In this document: positions 51,459 to 52,893 of the stretch, piece after piece
How the letters are laid out: every line of letters begins with the position of its first letter
How positions within the stretch are numbered: position 1 is the first letter of the stretch
Assembly (NCBI GenBank): GCA_021648025.1
Contig: JAKITO010000020.1
Coordinates: 1 to 52,893 of the forward strand
Origin: Paracoccaceae bacterium
GTDB lineage: Bacteria; Pseudomonadota; Alphaproteobacteria; Rhodobacterales; Rhodobacteraceae
Direction: 5' to 3'
DNA: 52,893 nucleotides
Program-made: the position numbers and the translations under genes
The notes under the pieces: generated by a model
What the model saw: the letters and a program-made list of their open reading frames with translations, nothing else
Told to the model about the DNA's origin: nothing
The model's database searches: none

Positions 51459-51887
51459 CTAGTCGTTATCGCTTAGGTCGGCCCCGGCCCCGGAAACACG
51501 CGAGGTTTCGGTGGCGGGCACATAGGTCAAAGCGGCCAGTTTCGCCAGTTTCACCCAATGCGTTTCACTGATGGTTTGCGGGCCGCTGGCCACGTCAGGT
51601 TGTGTGCCCATCCCGCGGGCCGCACAAAGCGCACGAAACAGACCGGCAGGCATGTGCGGCACCCTTGATCCTGGTCGGCCGCAAATTTGCGAGTCCAGCA
51701 TGGCAATATCGCCAATAAGCGACGAAAATTCGCCCCGGTTCAGAATGTCGGCAATATCGTTCAGGGCATTTTCAGCAAGTGCAAAAGGCACGCAGTCCGA
51801 CAGGTCTTCGGCGATGCCCAGTGGCACCCCGGCCCCGCGCGCGGCCTTAAGGACCATGCCTTGAATTTCATTGATCGCGCGTTTCAT
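51459..51887 (-). CDS. DUF3726-like protein
   Basis: A 142-residue protein starting MKRAINEIQGMVLKAARGAG, similar to the N-terminus of DUF3726 proteins of Rhodobacterales (NEIEatakrAaRGaG pattern). Otherwise there are no catalytic motifs I recognise. ATG 51887 is preferred; 20 further in-frame codons upstream (51947) look non-family. It overlaps the preceding small gene by 20 bases. Confidence 0.7.
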   Translation of the reverse strand: MKRAINEIQGMVLKAARGAGVPLGIAEDLSDCVPFALAENALNDIADILNRGEFSSLIGDIAMLDSQICGRPGSRVPHMPAGLFRALCAARGMGTQPDVASGPQTISETHWVKLAKLAALTYVPATETSRVSGAGADLSDND

Positions 51888-52071
51888 TCCATCCCCGAAT
51901 GCGACAGCCACCAAGCGGGGCCATGTCGGGGGCCGACAACCGGTCAAACAACCCGTCGATCAGATCGCCAAATGGTTCCAGCACCAGACTCAACACCAGT
52001 TCCTGAAAATCAGTAGAATATTGCCCGCTGGCGCGCAGCATTGCGTCAATCGGATAAGGTGCGGTCATCAT
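51868..52071 (-). CDS. Hypothetical small protein
   Basis: A 67-residue reading frame (MMTAPYPIDAML...) overlapping the DUF3726-like start and, by ATGA, the remnant frame upstream. It has mixed hydrophobic/acidic content and no motif I recognise. Tight overlaps on both sides suggest it was translated in a former operon; it could be part of a decayed larger gene. Confidence 0.45.
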   Translation of the reverse strand: MMTAPYPIDAMLRASGQYSTDFQELVLSLVLEPFGDLIDGLFDRLSAPDMAPLGGCRIRGWNETRDQ

Positions 52072-52349
52072 GTCTGGCGTCCAGGTGGCGGTGAACGCAG
52101 GCCAGTCGTGGCACAGTTGATGTATGATTGCCTGCGCCCCTGGATCGCGCCTGCTATCTGAAAGGCCGCGCGCTCCAGGGGGCTGGCCAAAATCAAACCG
52201 AATGGCCCAGTATTACGCCGGGATATGGCCCCTTTTTGCTCCGGGATTGACATGACATGCACCGAATCCACGCCACCGCTGCGCATCTGTTCAAAGATCG
52301 CAGGGGAAAAGCGGGCGTATTGCAGATCGTCGATCAACAGTGACTTCAT
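52068..52349 (-). pseudogene. Probable remnant of membrane dipeptidase (peptidase M19) N-terminus
   Basis: From ATG 52349, the first roughly 34 residues (LLIDDLQYARFSPAIFEQMR then SGGVDSVHVMS) match the start of alphaproteobacterial M19 renal-dipeptidase-like proteins (typically DGLQYSxWSRxxFEQMRAGGxDAVHVT). After that the sequence no longer resembles the family and stops after 93 residues instead of about 320. No HxD or zinc-binding motifs remain. It looks like an internally deleted pseudogene; alternatively a short paralogous protein. Confidence 0.55.
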
Positions 52350-52535
52350 GCGGTGAATGTCGGTGGTAACCGGGGGTGTGTGCAACGGAAACCTGCGGCA
52401 CGCCTGGGCGACAAGCATTACGTCCCGGTCGCAGGCACCCCTTGTTAATCCCACCACTTCCCCCCATATTTGCCCAGTAGGGTTGCCGTAATCGGGACCA
52501 TACGGACCGTCGCTTTGGCTATAAGGACGAAATTC

Positions 52536-52893
52536 GTGTCTAAACTTACCTTGGGTGCATACCCGCATATGCTTGGGTTCGAGCAGTTGGAACGCCTTTT
52601 GGAACGCTCGGCCAAGTCGGGCAACGAAGGCTATCCCCCGTATAACATTGAACAAACCTCTGACGCATCGTATCGGATAACACTGGCTGTGGCCGGGTTT
52701 GGCGAGGACGATCTGGCAATCACCGTTGAGGATCGCCAATTGGTGATCCGGGGCCGTCAAAGCGACGACAGCGAGGGGCGGGTGTTCCTGCATCGCGGCA
52801 TCGCGGCGCGTCAGTTTCAACGCATGTTTGTTCTGGCCGACGGGGTCGAAGTAGGCGAGGCGATTATGGAAAACGGGCTGTTGCATGTCGATC
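52536..52893 (+). CDS. Small heat shock protein Hsp20/IbpA family (C-terminus cut by window edge)
   Basis: Alpha-crystallin-type chaperone; 119 residues are visible from GTG 52536 (AAGGACG upstream). The alpha-crystallin domain begins YNIEQTSDASYRITLAVAGF and continues EDDLAITVEDRQLVIRGRQ, with FLHRGIAARQFQRMFVLADGV, matching IbpA proteins. It binds unfolding proteins. The gene runs off the right edge. The 186-base gap upstream (52350-52535) shows no other gene. Confidence 0.93.
   Translation, partial: MSKLTLGAYPHMLGFEQLERLLERSAKSGNEGYPPYNIEQTSDASYRITLAVAGFGEDDLAITVEDRQLVIRGRQSDDSEGRVFLHRGIAARQFQRMFVLADGVEVGEAIMENGLLHVD

Noticed and set aside
52350..52886. Long minus-strand frame opposite the Hsp20 gene
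   Set aside because: Its first 100 or so residues are antisense to a convincing Hsp20 protein and show no family features. Only the part after 52349 resembles a protein family.
1..52893. Genomic island or prophage signature
   Set aside because: No integrase, transposase, tRNA-flanked attachment site or phage structural gene is visible. Composition looks even to the eye, though a computed GC profile was not possible here.

Overview
The window looks like a chromosomal segment of a marine-type alphaproteobacterium, most likely Rhodobacterales (Roseobacter group). The evidence is dense, GC-rich coding with many ATGA/TGATG overlaps, a large transporter complement (ABC and TRAP) next to catabolic clusters, DUF6455, DUF3726 and DUF465 small proteins, and a GlxBCD-type split glutamate-synthase set. 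I see no rRNA, tRNA, CRISPR array, phage or insertion sequence. Assignments rest on reading protein motifs; no database search was run.

Region 1 (1-1786, minus strand) is the end of an ABC importer of the 2-aminoethylphosphonate/iron binding-protein family (ATPase cut by the window edge, plus binding protein). Region 2 (1862-19583) is the most interesting part: a bacterial microcompartment (BMC) locus. It holds a branched-chain-amino-acid-type importer (livFGMHJ order on the plus strand) and an eight-gene operon: glutamine-synthetase-like ligase, BMC-P, BMC-H, opine-dehydrogenase-like protein, acylating aldehyde dehydrogenase, BMC-T, malate-dehydrogenase-like protein with a microcompartment-type N-terminal extension, and RidA. 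It also holds a divergent monomeric sarcosine-oxidase-type flavoprotein, a GlxB/GlxC/GlxD (MgsABC-like) operon with a class I amidotransferase and DUF6455, and a GntR/FCD regulator. An identical 11-base element, TGTATACAGTA, lies upstream of livJ, of the BMC operon/flavoprotein pair and of glxB/gntR. It ties these units into one predicted regulon. My inference is that an imported amine is attached to glutamate, oxidatively released as an aldehyde and converted to acyl-CoA inside a shell. NADH would be reoxidised there by a malate or opine dehydrogenase instead of the usual alcohol dehydrogenase. No phosphotransacylase, alcohol dehydrogenase, ammonia lyase or diol dehydratase is present in the window.

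Region 3 (19580-21175) has a hotdog thioesterase, a flavodoxin-fold oxidoreductase and a second RidA. Region 4 (21334-32921, plus strand) is a long catabolic operon: NMT1/THI5-like ABC importer, 5'-nucleotidase-type phosphoesterase, creatininase-family hydrolase, cytosine-deaminase-like amidohydrolase, FAD-linked oxidase, MhpD/FAH-type hydratase, IlvD-type dehydratase and a 3-hydroxyisobutyrate-dehydrogenase-type enzyme. It looks like a route from an imported heterocycle to sugar-acid or keto-acid intermediates.

Region 5 (32964-44182) is a TRAP transporter and MarR regulator facing a Rieske ring-hydroxylating oxygenase cluster: reductase, alpha and beta subunits, acyl-CoA ligase, a degenerate thiolase that resembles an Ltp2-type aldolase, a DUF35-SDR fusion and a cyclase-family hydrolase. 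Region 6 (44295-49524) is a second complete ABC importer of the phosphonate/iron type next to a GpdQ/CpdA-like phosphodiesterase. Region 7 (49555-52893) is housekeeping (purK, purE, DUF465), small Rhodobacterales proteins, a probable M19 dipeptidase remnant and the start of an Hsp20 gene cut by the window end. No gene-free stretch exceeds about 200 bases.
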